From: a bacterium
Lineage (GTDB): Bacteria > UBP6 > JAFGXH01
Assembly: GCA_027064085.1 (NCBI GenBank)
Contig: JAMOQH010000170.1
Location: 1 to 28,701 of the forward strand
Direction: 5' to 3'
Length of the DNA: 28,701 nt
Positions 16,141-25,081 of the stretch are shown one piece after another. The notes below the pieces were generated by a model, which was not told where the DNA came from, did not search any database, and saw only the letters and a program-made list of their open reading frames with translations. The position numbers and the translations under genes are program-made. Numbering within the stretch: position 1 is the first letter of the stretch; the number at the start of each line of letters is the position of its first letter.

Positions 16141-17424
16141 ATGAAGATTACTCTATTCTTTACTTTATTATTAATATTTTCTATAAATATGAGTGCCAAA
16201 GACTACTCTTTTGATGATTTATATAAAATAGCTATAAAAAAAGACCCAAGATTATCAGACTTTCAATACTCGTATAGAGTTTTAAAAGCTCAATTATCAA
16301 AAGTTGAAGCAGCTTTTTATCCTAAATTATCATATACTTTAGGTATTGTACCTATGGGTAGAGTTGATACAGATACTCCTAGTGGTTCTATGGATGATAT
16401 GGATTTTAGCGAATGGGGTCTTGGCTTAGATAGCAAAGTTAGTTTTGTTCAACCAATTTACACATTTGGGAAATGGTCAACTGGAATGAAAATGGCGAAA
16501 AAAAGAACGGAACTTGAAATAAAAAAAATTAAAAAACTAAAACAAAAAATCAAATTTGACCTAATTAAGGCATATCAGGCTCTAATAATGATACATGAAC
16601 TTGAAAAAATTACTAAATATGGCAAAAAACAATTGAATAAGGCAATAAAGCGATTAAAAAAACTAGATGAGGAAGATAGTGATGATTATAATGAAAATGA
16701 TTATTTCAAACTAAAAATTTATGAACAAAAGCTAATCGATGGTGAAAATGAATTAAAGGCCTTAAAAGAACAAGTTAGATTTGCTTTAATTAATATGCTT
16801 GGGATAGATAAAAACTTTACAATCAAAGATAAAAAATTAAAAGTAAATTCTTTTAATGAAAACTGGGATTTTAAAACAATGTTTGAATACAAAATGCTTA
16901 TGAGTATTATAGAATTATCTAAATTAAATTTAGATTTACAGACCAACTATTTTGCACCAGATCTATTCTTTTGGGCTTCTTGGAGTATCAAAACATCTAC
17001 AGTTGCAGATGAACACTCTGGTTATGACCCATATCATTCAAATGTTCCTGCAGCAGGTCTAGGCTTAAGATGGAATTTAGATTTTATGGTATTAAAAGCA
17101 AATTATAAAATAGCTAAAATACAATTATTACAAAATCAAAATAGAATTGATATTTTAAAAAAATTATCTCAAGTAAAAGATTTCAAAATAAGCTCAGAAG
17201 CGAAATTACTTCAAAAAAGAATAACTGTAAAAAGAAAAATATCTAAAAGTAGCAAACAGTGGTTTACGGGCAATGCAATGGATTATTATGCAGGAATTGG
17301 AAGCAGTAAAACATTACTTGAATCATTAGCAGCATATCAAAAATCTAAAGTTGATTTAATTAGAGCGATTTATAATTATAATATAAAATTATCCAGTTTG
17401 AAATTATTTAGAGGAGAAAATTAA
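16141..17424 (+). CDS. TolC-family outer-membrane efflux channel protein
   Basis: 427 residues starting at the ATG at 16141, with TGAGG 5 bases before it; the upstream in-frame TTG adds only five residues that spoil the signal peptide. A signal peptide (to about residue 20) is followed by two long helical segments typical of outer-membrane efflux proteins (about 55-215 and 240-425). Visible landmarks are AFYPKLSYTLGIVPMG near the N-terminus, VSFVQPIYTFGKW, the AAGLGLRWNLDFMVLKANYKIAK segment at the start of the second half, and a C-terminal helix with AIYNYNIKLSSL. It would form a trimeric channel with an inner-membrane pump, but no adaptor or pump gene is adjacent. It is coupled to trmB, whose ATG overlaps its TAA. 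Confidence 0.82.
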   Translation: MKITLFFTLLLIFSINMSAKDYSFDDLYKIAIKKDPRLSDFQYSYRVLKAQLSKVEAAFYPKLSYTLGIVPMGRVDTDTPSGSMDDMDFSEWGLGLDSKVSFVQPIYTFGKWSTGMKMAKKRTELEIKKIKKLKQKIKFDLIKAYQALIMIHELEKITKYGKKQLNKAIKRLKKLDEEDSDDYNENDYFKLKIYEQKLIDGENELKALKEQVRFALINMLGIDKNFTIKDKKLKVNSFNENWDFKTMFEYKMLMSIIELSKLNLDLQTNYFAPDLFFWASWSIKTSTVADEHSGYDPYHSNVPAAGLGLRWNLDFMVLKANYKIAKIQLLQNQNRIDILKKLSQVKDFKISSEAKLLQKRITVKRKISKSSKQWFTGNAMDYYAGIGSSKTLLESLAAYQKSKVDLIRAIYNYNIKLSSLKLFRGEN

Positions 17425-18011
17425 TGGATTTACATTTTAGAGATGTATCTAATTACAATGATTTAAAAGAATATATTAATAATGCAAAGAATAATAATAA
17501 AAAACTATACTTAGAAATAGGTTTTGGAAGTGGAATTGTTTTAAAGAAAAGAGTTTTAAAAGAAGATACCGTAGAGCATATTGGTTTTGAAATAAAAGGA
17601 AAGTTTGTTAATAGATTAGAAAAGTTTAAAAAGAAATGGCTAGTTAAAAATTTAATGGTTAAAACGGTAGATGCAAAATATGTGATTCCAAGATTTATAG
17701 AAGAAAACACATTTGATAAAATATTTATTTATTATCCTGATCCTTGGTGGAAGAAAAAACATAAAAAATATATATTATTTGATTACTACTTTATGGCTGA
17801 TTTATATAGAGCTTTAAAACCAAATGGCGTTTTAAATATAAAAACTGATGTAGAAGAATATTATGAACTAATCAAAGAAAAATTTGCTAATTTTAAACAT
17901 TTTAAAGAATGTGAGTTTAATGATTTTGCAGCAGAAGAGCATAAAAGCAGTTTTGAAATTAAAGCAATAGAACAAGGTAGGTCTTTACATAAATTAGCTC
18001 TCACTAAATAA
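17424..18011 (+). CDS. trmB: tRNA (guanine-N7-)-methyltransferase TrmB
   Basis: Transfers a methyl group from SAM to N7 of guanine 46 in the tRNA variable loop. 195 residues. LEIGFGSG is the SAM-binding loop, GFEIK the acidic loop end, VDAKYV follows, and YYPDPWWKKKHKK is the family signature with the catalytic Asp. A C-terminal TDVEEYYE and TSFE-like (SSFEIKAIEQGRS) segment complete the fold. The N-terminus is slightly short compared with E. coli TrmB. The start overlaps the previous stop (TAATG), so it is translationally coupled to the TolC-family gene. Confidence 0.95.
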   Translation: MDLHFRDVSNYNDLKEYINNAKNNNKKLYLEIGFGSGIVLKKRVLKEDTVEHIGFEIKGKFVNRLEKFKKKWLVKNLMVKTVDAKYVIPRFIEENTFDKIFIYYPDPWWKKKHKKYILFDYYFMADLYRALKPNGVLNIKTDVEEYYELIKEKFANFKHFKECEFNDFAAEEHKSSFEIKAIEQGRSLHKLALTK

Positions 18012-18035
18012 ATATTAATAAAAAATATTCTAAAT

Positions 18036-18064
18036 TTGACTTTATTTCATTTATGATTTATAAA
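18036..18064 (+). promoter_or_regulatory. Sigma-70 promoter of the cysteine synthase gene
   Basis: TTGACT (18036-18041) and TATAAA (18059-18064) are exactly 17 bases apart. AAGGAA precedes the ATG at 18091. Confidence 0.7.
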
Positions 18065-18090
18065 AAGATTTAGTTTTGTTAAGGAAGAAT

Positions 18091-18984
18091 ATGAGATACG
18101 AAAATATTTTACAAGCAATAGGAGATACCCCACTTGTAAGAATCAACCACTTAAACCCTAATCCTAATGTTTCTATTTATGCAAAATTTGAAGGAGCTAA
18201 TCCTACTGGAAGTATTAAAGATAGAATTGCCCTAAAAATGATAGAACAAGCAGAAGCAACAAAAGAATTAGTAAAAGGTAAAACAATAATAGAAGCTACT
18301 TCTGGTAATACAGGTATAGGCTTGGCTATGATTGCTACAGTAAAAGGCTATGATTTAGAAATAGTAATGACAGATAAAGTTAGTATAGAAAGAAGAAAAA
18401 TGATTAAAGCTTTTGGAGCAAAAGTAACTCTTGTAGATGGAGAAAAAGGAACAGATGGAGCGATTTTAAAAGTTAAAGAATTAGTAAAAGAATTTCCAGA
18501 TAAATACTTTAATCCAGACCAATTTTCTAATAAATATAATAAAATAACACATTATAAAACTACTGCAGAGGAAATTTGGAAACAAATGAATGGGAGAATA
18601 GACTATTTTGTTTCATCTTTAGGTACTTCAGGTACTTTAATGGGCATAAGTAAAGGCTTAAAAGAAAACAATCCTAATATAAAAACAGTAGAAGCTCACC
18701 CAGTAAAAGGTCATTATATTCAAGGTTTAAAAAACTTAGAAGAAGCCCTCGTTCCATCTATTTACGATGAAACTATGATAGATGAAAGAGTTATGGTTGA
18801 ATCAGAAGTAGCATTAGAAACAGCTAGACAAATTGCTAGACAAGAAGGAATGTTTGTTGGTATGAGTAGTGGTGCAGCCTTATATGCAGCTATTGAAATT
18901 GCTAAAAAAATAGATAAGGGTAGAATTGTAGTTATTTTCCCAGATAGAGGTGAAAAATATCTTTCAACAAAACTTTTCGATTAA
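18091..18984 (+). CDS. Cysteine synthase (PLP-dependent, CysK/CysM family)
   Basis: Makes cysteine from O-acetylserine (or an activated serine) and sulfide or thiosulfate. 297 residues. The PLP lysine is K43 in TGSIKDR. The substrate-binding SGNTG loop, the GTSGTLMG phosphate-binding loop and SSGAA near the C-terminus are all present. DAV-type CBS regulatory domains are absent. The start with AAGGAA is preferred over an in-frame TTG 15 bases upstream. Length and the EGANPTGSIKDRIA context lie between CysK and CysM, so I give no symbol. No serine acetyltransferase gene is adjacent, and it has its own promoter. Confidence 0.9.
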   Translation: MRYENILQAIGDTPLVRINHLNPNPNVSIYAKFEGANPTGSIKDRIALKMIEQAEATKELVKGKTIIEATSGNTGIGLAMIATVKGYDLEIVMTDKVSIERRKMIKAFGAKVTLVDGEKGTDGAILKVKELVKEFPDKYFNPDQFSNKYNKITHYKTTAEEIWKQMNGRIDYFVSSLGTSGTLMGISKGLKENNPNIKTVEAHPVKGHYIQGLKNLEEALVPSIYDETMIDERVMVESEVALETARQIARQEGMFVGMSSGAALYAAIEIAKKIDKGRIVVIFPDRGEKYLSTKLFD

Positions 18985-19037
18985 TACACCTCCATATACT
19001 TTATCTTTTTATTAAAAATGGAGCTTAGTTATTTAAT

Positions 19038-19253
19038 ATGAACCTAGAAATGAATACAACACAGTTATTATTATCTCTTTTATTTAGTTCAATTGGAATC
19101 GGTTATTTTATTTATGGAAGAAAGCAAAAAAAAGGAGTTCCATTTGCTGTAGGAATAGCATTATCTGTTTATACTTTTGCAATAACTAATACTATTGCGA
19201 TTATAGTTATTGGTATAATTTTAATGCTTATTCCTAAATTTATTAAAGATTAA
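19038..19253 (+). CDS. Small two-helix membrane protein
   Basis: 71 residues with two transmembrane segments (about 8-26 and 45-66) joined by a short basic loop (YGRKQKKG) containing the turn after GIGYFIYG. It resembles a small conserved family often labelled 'amino acid transport protein' without experimental support. A second in-frame ATG at 19050 is possible. GGAG at 19020-19023 is rather far from the first ATG, and could pair with CTCCAT at 18990-18995. Confidence 0.6.
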   Translation: MNLEMNTTQLLLSLLFSSIGIGYFIYGRKQKKGVPFAVGIALSVYTFAITNTIAIIVIGIILMLIPKFIKD

Positions 19254-19274
19254 TTAAATTTTCTTGAGTGAAAA

Positions 19275-19308
19275 CTGCTTGTACTAAACAAAGTTTAAGT
19301 GCTAGCAG
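19275..19308. terminator. Imperfect hairpin between convergent genes
   Basis: CTGCTTGTACTAAAC and GTTTAAGTGCTAGCAG pair with one bulge and few mismatches, between the plus-strand small membrane gene and the minus-strand transglycosylase gene. There is no clear T-run, so a terminator role is only likely from position. Confidence 0.4.
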
Positions 19309-19319
19309 GTTGAGCGGTG

Positions 19320-19350
19320 CTTGTAATAAACACATAGTGGTTATGAAAAG
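19320..19350 (+). repeat. Dispersed short repeat, copy 2
   Basis: CTTGTAATAAACA, a 9-base spacer and TATGAAAAG. The same two words occur in the same order and orientation on the minus strand at 10047-10011, with a 15-base spacer that forms a hairpin. Confidence 0.5.
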
Positions 19351-19356
19351 CCAAAA

Positions 19357-21600
19357 TTACTTAAAAACCTCTTTGAATATATCTATTTTACCTATTTTGA
19401 AATAATTTCTTTCATATAATAATCTATATGTATGATAAGAAGATAAAACTTTATAAATGTATCTATTTGTTTCTTCAAAAGGGATTTCTTCACTCCAATC
19501 ATAAATATCTTCATGATAATTATAAGCTTTAATCCACTTTTTTACATTTGTTGCTCCACCATTATAAGATGCAGCAGCATAAAACTTATTTCGTTTAAAC
19601 ATTACTAGCAAAACAGACAAATATTTAACACCTAGTGGAATATTATTTTTAGGCTCAAATAATAACTCTGGATTTACCAAAGTTACCCCTATTCTATTTG
19701 CTGTTTCTACAGCTGTTGGATACAATAACTGCATTAAGCCATAAGCATTAGATGAAGATAAAGCTCTTGGATTATACGCAGATTCTTCTCTTATTATAGC
19801 CCATGAAAATGCAGGTTCAACATTAAACTTTTTAGAGTATTTCTCAACATATTTTCTAAATTTTTTAGGATAAAAGCCCTTCCAAAAAGAAAGAAAGCTT
19901 TTTTTGCTAGGAAAAAAAGGCATCATTCTAAGATTTCTAAATTTTACATACCTAGAAGACTTATAAAATGTCAGATTTTCTAAAAATAATGCTATAGAAA
20001 AATATTCTGTTTCATTTTTTGCAATTTTTCTAAAATTTAATATTTCTGTTTTAGCTAATTTATCTAGTCCTAATGTCAATAATTCAAAGATTCTTATTAT
20101 TTTCGTACTATTATAAAAATAATCTAAATCTATTTTTACCGCTGATTTTTTAACTGAAGAAATCGCCGATAAAATAACCTCTTGAGAAAGTTTTTTATTA
20201 TCTTTTTTTAAATGATTTAATGCAGCATAAGAATAATAACTAAAAGGGTCTTCTATTATCATTTTAATAAAATAATAAGTAGACTTTTTTAAATCTTTTA
20301 GCTTTAAGTACGACTTAGCTCTATAATATTTTGCTCTTGCCTCATACCTCAAGTCATTATTTTTTAATTTTAAATATATCTCTAAATATTTTATTACTTT
20401 TTTATAGTCTTTTTTTTCAAAATAAAAATATCTCCATAGTTCATTTAAATACTTAACTCTATATTTCATATAATCAGAATTTTCTAAATATAAATCAATT
20501 TGCCTATAATAATTAAAATTATCTTTTAATTCTCCATAAGAAGCAATTAATATTCTAAAAACTTCTTCATTGTTTGGATATTTGTGATAGTTTTTAAATA
20601 TAAATCTAGCCTTGGTGTTAGCACTTATAAAATCTTTTTTTACATATAATAAATTAAGTTTTAGAAATTCAACATTATACTTAAATAACTTATCTCTTTT
20701 AATTTTTAGTTTATTTATCCGTGCTAAATAAACTTCTAAATTTGATTTAATATCAGAAGTAAACAAATAAGCCTTCATTAGACAAATATCAGTATTTATT
20801 TTTAATTTATTTTTTAAAGTATAAGAAAACTTAAAGCTCCTTTTTATCTCAGAATATTTATTCTTCTGTAATAAATATTCACATCTATTATAGTACTCTA
20901 AACTTGAAATTCTAGCAATTTTATATTTTTTAACATAAGTTTTCAAAATACTTTCAATAGTTTTAAGTTTTTTACCCGATGAACGAAACCACATCTTTTT
21001 TAATTGCAAAATTGCATTTTTATATTCTTTTAATTTAATTAAAGTATTTACATAAATCATATTTAATTTATTATTATCTAATAATTCTCTGTTGTTATTA
21101 AATAACACTTTAATGTTACTAAATCTTTTTAAATCAAATAAAATGTTTAATTTTCTTATTAATGCTCTATTATAAAATAAAGAATTTGAGTCTATTAAGG
21201 AGTAAGCCTGATATGCTCTTTCATTTTTTTTTAAAACTTGATATGAATCACCTAAATAAAATAATATATAATCATTTAATTCAGAATAAACACCTAAGAT
21301 ATCTTCAAAATAATAAATCGATTTCTTGTAGTTTTTATCATTATAATAGTAATATCCAAGTAAGAATTTTATTCTATAATTTGTTGGATTTTGTAAATAA
21401 TCTTTTAAAAATTTTTCTAAAATATCCTTATATAATAATATATCCTTTTTATGAACAGATTCAAGATTTTGAGGCAACATTAAATTATTGTAGTAGGGCT
21501 TAATGTCTTTTAGAATAGATTTAACTTTATCAATTGACGAATCTTCTACAGCTAACAATACATTTGAAAATATCAATAAAGTTATAAAAATATATTTCAC
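19357..21600 (-). CDS. Soluble-type lytic transglycosylase (Slt70-like) with helical superhelix
   Basis: Cleaves the glycan strands of peptidoglycan with formation of 1,6-anhydro muropeptides, in the periplasm. 747 residues. It starts at GTG (21600), overlapping the upstream TGA by 3 bases. A signal peptide (about 1-17) is followed by a long TPR-like helical region (about 25-570). The SLT domain is at about 585-725: AIIREESAYNPRALSSSNAYGLMQL contains the catalytic Glu (E606), with GVKYLSVLL, AAASYNGGATNVKKW and FEETNRYIYKVL downstream, all canonical. Third gene of an operon with a DUF4124 protein and a TPR protein. Length and layout match Slt70. Confidence 0.93.
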   Translation of the reverse strand: MKYIFITLLIFSNVLLAVEDSSIDKVKSILKDIKPYYNNLMLPQNLESVHKKDILLYKDILEKFLKDYLQNPTNYRIKFLLGYYYYNDKNYKKSIYYFEDILGVYSELNDYILFYLGDSYQVLKKNERAYQAYSLIDSNSLFYNRALIRKLNILFDLKRFSNIKVLFNNNRELLDNNKLNMIYVNTLIKLKEYKNAILQLKKMWFRSSGKKLKTIESILKTYVKKYKIARISSLEYYNRCEYLLQKNKYSEIKRSFKFSYTLKNKLKINTDICLMKAYLFTSDIKSNLEVYLARINKLKIKRDKLFKYNVEFLKLNLLYVKKDFISANTKARFIFKNYHKYPNNEEVFRILIASYGELKDNFNYYRQIDLYLENSDYMKYRVKYLNELWRYFYFEKKDYKKVIKYLEIYLKLKNNDLRYEARAKYYRAKSYLKLKDLKKSTYYFIKMIIEDPFSYYSYAALNHLKKDNKKLSQEVILSAISSVKKSAVKIDLDYFYNSTKIIRIFELLTLGLDKLAKTEILNFRKIAKNETEYFSIALFLENLTFYKSSRYVKFRNLRMMPFFPSKKSFLSFWKGFYPKKFRKYVEKYSKKFNVEPAFSWAIIREESAYNPRALSSSNAYGLMQLLYPTAVETANRIGVTLVNPELLFEPKNNIPLGVKYLSVLLVMFKRNKFYAAASYNGGATNVKKWIKAYNYHEDIYDWSEEIPFEETNRYIYKVLSSYHTYRLLYERNYFKIGKIDIFKEVFK

Positions 21601-22505
21601 AAACTATCTCTTAATAATTCTTCCAAATTTTCAATATCCTTAAATTCTTCAATTTCAATTAACTTATCTACAGATAGGCCTAATTTTACAACTTTTTTTA
21701 AAGCAATAATAATATTGTTTAAATCTCCAAGATATGAATATAATTTAGCTAAATTTATTAAAATTATTGAATGATTAGGATTAATTTTTAATGCTCTATT
21801 GTATAAATCTAAAGCAGAATTATATTTTTTATCTATAACTAAAATAGAGGCATAGTTATTATAAGCATCAACTAAAGAGCTATCATATTTAATAGCATTA
21901 TCAAATAGCTTACTTGCTTCATCATATTTTTTTTCATTTATATATAAAACACCTAAATTATTATATGCTAAAGCATATTTATCATCTATTAAAATCGACT
22001 TTTCATAAGATTTTATTGCTTTTTTGAAATCACCTAATTCTTCGTAAATTATTCCTATGTTATTGTACACTTCAGCTTCTTCACCAAATGAATTATACTT
22101 TTCAAACATATTTAATGAATCTTTATATTTTTTATTTTGAAATAACAAATAAGCATAATTTTTATAAGTAAATTTATAATCTTTATTTAAATTCATAGAC
22201 ATTTTATAGTATTTTTCTGCTTTTTCTAAATCTTGTTTAGATTGATATGTAAAAGCAAGATTATAATAAACTTCATATTGTGATTCAAAATCATCATTAA
22301 ACTTTTCAACTGAAAGTTTAAAATATTTTTCAGCACTATTATAATCTGTTAATTCAAAATAACATAAACCTATATAATTATAAACAGCTGGTAAATCAGG
22401 ATTAAGTTTCAATACCTTGTTATATGTCATTATTGCAGAGTTAAGACCTTGTTTGGAAGCTTTTTTTAAAAGTTTAGCTATCTTTTTTTTTTCAAAATAT
22501 TTCAT
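21597..22505 (-). CDS. TPR-repeat protein
   Basis: 302 residues made of about seven tetratricopeptide repeats (for example YNYIGLCYFELTDYNSAEKY, YNNIGIIYEELGDFKKAIK, YNNLGVLYINEKKYDEASKL). No signal peptide or membrane segment is evident, so it is probably cytoplasmic. The start is 2 bases after the DUF4124 gene stop, and the end overlaps the start of the transglycosylase gene (GTGA), so the three are tightly coupled. It probably scaffolds protein contacts in the same envelope process; its partner is unknown. Confidence 0.85.
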   Translation of the reverse strand: MKYFEKKKIAKLLKKASKQGLNSAIMTYNKVLKLNPDLPAVYNYIGLCYFELTDYNSAEKYFKLSVEKFNDDFESQYEVYYNLAFTYQSKQDLEKAEKYYKMSMNLNKDYKFTYKNYAYLLFQNKKYKDSLNMFEKYNSFGEEAEVYNNIGIIYEELGDFKKAIKSYEKSILIDDKYALAYNNLGVLYINEKKYDEASKLFDNAIKYDSSLVDAYNNYASILVIDKKYNSALDLYNRALKINPNHSIILINLAKLYSYLGDLNNIIIALKKVVKLGLSVDKLIEIEEFKDIENLEELLRDSL

Positions 22506-22507
22506 TA

Positions 22508-23230
22508 CTATTTTCTAAACTCCTTTTCAAATATTCTGATAGTTTCATCAATATATTTTGATAATGAAGGAATATTTGGCTTAGGAACATCATACATTGC
22601 TGAAATATTAGTAATTCTTTCTTCAATAAGTTTAGAATCTGCATTTTTATTATTTTTTATTATTGAAGCCCATTCTTCAATAAGTTTCACTCTCATTGAA
22701 AGGTTATCAGCATTTGTTTTGACTGATTTTCTGTGCTTCCTCATAATATCAATAGATTTATTATCAGTTCTTTTAAAATTTATTTCTTCATATACTCTTG
22801 GCCATGAGTTTTCAAAAGATTTAAAAAAATTAGCCAATAGAATAGCCTTTTTCCTTCTTTGTCTTCTATTAAACTTTTTTCCATTCTTTTTTATAAGCCT
22901 AATTGCTTTAATCCTTGATAAATCAATTTTAAATTCATCAAAACCTGCATTCACCATAAGACTTCCCCAATATAATAGAGCATCTCTTTGAGCTTTTAAT
23001 TGTTTATAGAAAACTCCTTTTTTTAAAATAATTCTTCTATATTTATCAATAACTTTATAATCTGTTTTTAAAAACTTAGAATTTAAAGTTTTTACTGAAT
23101 TTACTTTACTATTAGGAACTTTACTTATATCATCAACATAATGAATACGACCATAACGATCTTTATATTTGTAAACTTTTGCAAAAAGAGTAGACGATAA
23201 TAACAAAGACAAGATAAGAATAATTTTCAT
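22508..23230 (-). CDS. Exported DUF4124-domain protein
   Basis: 240 residues with a signal peptide (MKIILILSLLLSSTLFA), then a DUF4124 domain with the recognisable KVYKYKDRYGRIHYVDD motif, followed by a basic helical region without known domains. The ATG at 23230 follows GGAGG by 6 bases; an upstream in-frame TTG would overlap that site and is rejected. First gene of the operon with the TPR protein and lytic transglycosylase. DUF4124 proteins are common in Gram-negative envelopes, but their role is unknown. Confidence 0.8.
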   Translation of the reverse strand: MKIILILSLLLSSTLFAKVYKYKDRYGRIHYVDDISKVPNSKVNSVKTLNSKFLKTDYKVIDKYRRIILKKGVFYKQLKAQRDALLYWGSLMVNAGFDEFKIDLSRIKAIRLIKKNGKKFNRRQRRKKAILLANFFKSFENSWPRVYEEINFKRTDNKSIDIMRKHRKSVKTNADNLSMRVKLIEEWASIIKNNKNADSKLIEERITNISAMYDVPKPNIPSLSKYIDETIRIFEKEFRK

Positions 23231-23252
23231 TTTAACCTCCAAGAACAGAATA

Positions 23253-23282
23253 AGTATAACAAATAGATAGCATTTAAATCAA
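23253..23282 (-). promoter_or_regulatory. Putative promoter of the DUF4124-TPR-transglycosylase operon
   Basis: TTGATT (23282-23277) and TATACT (23258-23253) on the minus strand are 18 bases apart, just upstream of the GGAGG site. Confidence 0.5.
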
Positions 23283-23295
23283 ATTTATTCAAAAA

Positions 23296-23415
23296 TTATC
23301 CACTTAGAGAGCTATTTATTTTAAAAGCAATATAAAAAATCAATATTATAAATGTAATTACAACAAACAAAGGAAGGATTAACGCTTTTATTTTTTTTTT
23401 ATTTTTTAACACCAT
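23296..23415 (-). CDS. Possible 39-residue single-pass membrane peptide
   Basis: Begins 10 bases after the stop of the Hsp70-like gene, with a Lys-rich N-terminus (MVLKNKKKIKAL), then one hydrophobic segment of about 20 residues (LILPLFVVITFIILIFYIAF) and a short Ser-rich tail. The positive-inside pattern and operon position support a real gene, but the ribosome binding site is weak (AGG about 9 bases before the ATG) and no homolog is recognised. Chance A/T-rich coding is the alternative. Confidence 0.4.
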   Translation of the reverse strand: MVLKNKKKIKALILPLFVVITFIILIFYIAFKINSSLSG

Positions 23416-23425
23416 CAATAAAGAC

Positions 23426-25081
23426 CTAACTTACAACTAACCCTTTACTCTTCTCTTTAGCTTCAACAACTTGCTCTTCAGTCATAATAGAACTAGTTTC
23501 AATTGTTACAACAATTTTTCTATTATCTGTTACTTCAAGAGCTTCGATTGTTAATCGGCCTTCTTCATTTAAACTAAAGCTAACTTCAATAGGTGAATCA
23601 TAAGGTAAATTTGCAGGTAATTTTAATTCGGCTACACCAATCTCTGCACATAATGAAATATCTTCAACCAATTGGTCAGTTAATTCATTTTCCATAATTT
23701 TAACTTCAACACTCTCCTGATTTGCTTCTTTTGTTCCAAATCTTTGTTTGATTTCCTTTGGAACTTCATCATTTTTTAAAATAATATTATATAATACCTC
23801 AACATCATTTTTATAAGCAACAATACCAAAACTTTTAGAAGTAACATTTTTAATTTTAACACTAGCTTTTTTAACAGCTCCAAGAGTTAATCCAAGAGTA
23901 TCAGCAAGTGATTGACTTGCTTCTTCAATTACCGCTTCATCAACTTGCTCAACATCAATATCTTCAGCTTTTTGCCCTGTTTGTTCTGCAACTTTTTCAA
24001 CCAATTCTTCACCAATTGATAGTTTCCAACCAAATAATGCCGCCCCTTTTGCAACAGCTTCATCTGGGTCAAAAAGCTTAGGTTCAACATTTGTAAAGTC
24101 AGCACTAATTCTTTTTATTACTTGTGGCATTCTGCTTGATCCACCAACTAATAAAAATTCATCAAATTTTTCATAGCCCTTTTTCTTTGCTTCATTAAGC
24201 ATATCATAAGTTAAAGTAACCGTTCTTTCAAGTAAATCATTAGTAATTTGTTCAAATTCGTCTCTAGTAAGAATAACTTTTACTCTATGTCCCCCATAAG
24301 AAACAACAATAGGAGACTTTTCTCTTGTTGAAAGAATTTGCTTTGCTTTTTCAGCTTGAAGAGCTAAATCTTGAGCAACATCGGGATCTTCTAAAATATC
24401 TTCTTCAACACCTGTTTCTTCTGCAAATTTAGTAACTAAATATCTAATAATAGCATCATCCCAATCTTTTCCACCTAAATTATGGTCTCCACCAGTACCA
24501 ATAACTTTTATCTCAGAGTTAGAAACATCTATCATAGTAATATCAAAAGTTCCACCACCTAAATCATATACTAAAACAACTTTATCTTCACCTTTCTCCA
24601 TTCCGTAATCAATTGCAGCGGCCGTAGGCTCATTTATAATTTGTTTAACATTTAACCCTGCAATAATTCCCGCATTACGGGTAGCTTCTCTTTCGTTTAT
24701 ACCAAAATAGGCAGGACATGTAATAACAACATCTTTTATCTCTTCTCCTAAATAATCAGAAGCATCCTTTACTAGTTTTCTTAATATTAAAGAAGAGATT
24801 TCTTCAGGTTTATATTCCTTTTCTCTGTGTGTAAAAAGATAATATTCATCTCCCATAGCACGCTTTACAAAACTAACAACATCATCAGGATATATCTTAG
24901 AATTTTCCTTCGCTACTTCACCAACAATAATTTCATCTCCATCAAAAAATACAACCGAAGGTGTTACTCTGTCGTTTTCGCTGTTTGGTAAAACAACAGG
25001 TTTTCCAAATTCATCAACATATGAAATACATGAATATGTTGTTCCTAAATCAATTCCAAAAACTTTCTTTAAATCACTCAT
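23426..25081 (-). CDS. Hsp70 (DnaK-like) chaperone lacking the lid domain
   Basis: 551 residues; housekeeping DnaK has about 610-640. The ATPase domain (1-355) is intact: GIDLGTTYSCISY, NEPTAAAIDYG, YDLGGGTFDIT and LVGGSSRMP. In place of the short linker with the hydrophobic DVxPLSLGI allosteric motif there is an acidic insert of about 45 residues (EKVAEQTGQKAEDIDVEQVD). A beta-sandwich substrate domain follows (about 400-525; QRFGTKEANQESVEVKIMEN, ELKLPANLPY). The protein then ends, so the alpha-helical lid is missing. Its ATG overlaps the stop of the GrpE-like gene by 4 bases (ATGA), so the two are a dedicated pair. No DnaJ gene is nearby. Confidence 0.93.
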   Translation of the reverse strand: MSDLKKVFGIDLGTTYSCISYVDEFGKPVVLPNSENDRVTPSVVFFDGDEIIVGEVAKENSKIYPDDVVSFVKRAMGDEYYLFTHREKEYKPEEISSLILRKLVKDASDYLGEEIKDVVITCPAYFGINEREATRNAGIIAGLNVKQIINEPTAAAIDYGMEKGEDKVVLVYDLGGGTFDITMIDVSNSEIKVIGTGGDHNLGGKDWDDAIIRYLVTKFAEETGVEEDILEDPDVAQDLALQAEKAKQILSTREKSPIVVSYGGHRVKVILTRDEFEQITNDLLERTVTLTYDMLNEAKKKGYEKFDEFLLVGGSSRMPQVIKRISADFTNVEPKLFDPDEAVAKGAALFGWKLSIGEELVEKVAEQTGQKAEDIDVEQVDEAVIEEASQSLADTLGLTLGAVKKASVKIKNVTSKSFGIVAYKNDVEVLYNIILKNDEVPKEIKQRFGTKEANQESVEVKIMENELTDQLVEDISLCAEIGVAELKLPANLPYDSPIEVSFSLNEEGRLTIEALEVTDNRKIVVTIETSSIMTEEQVVEAKEKSKGLVVS

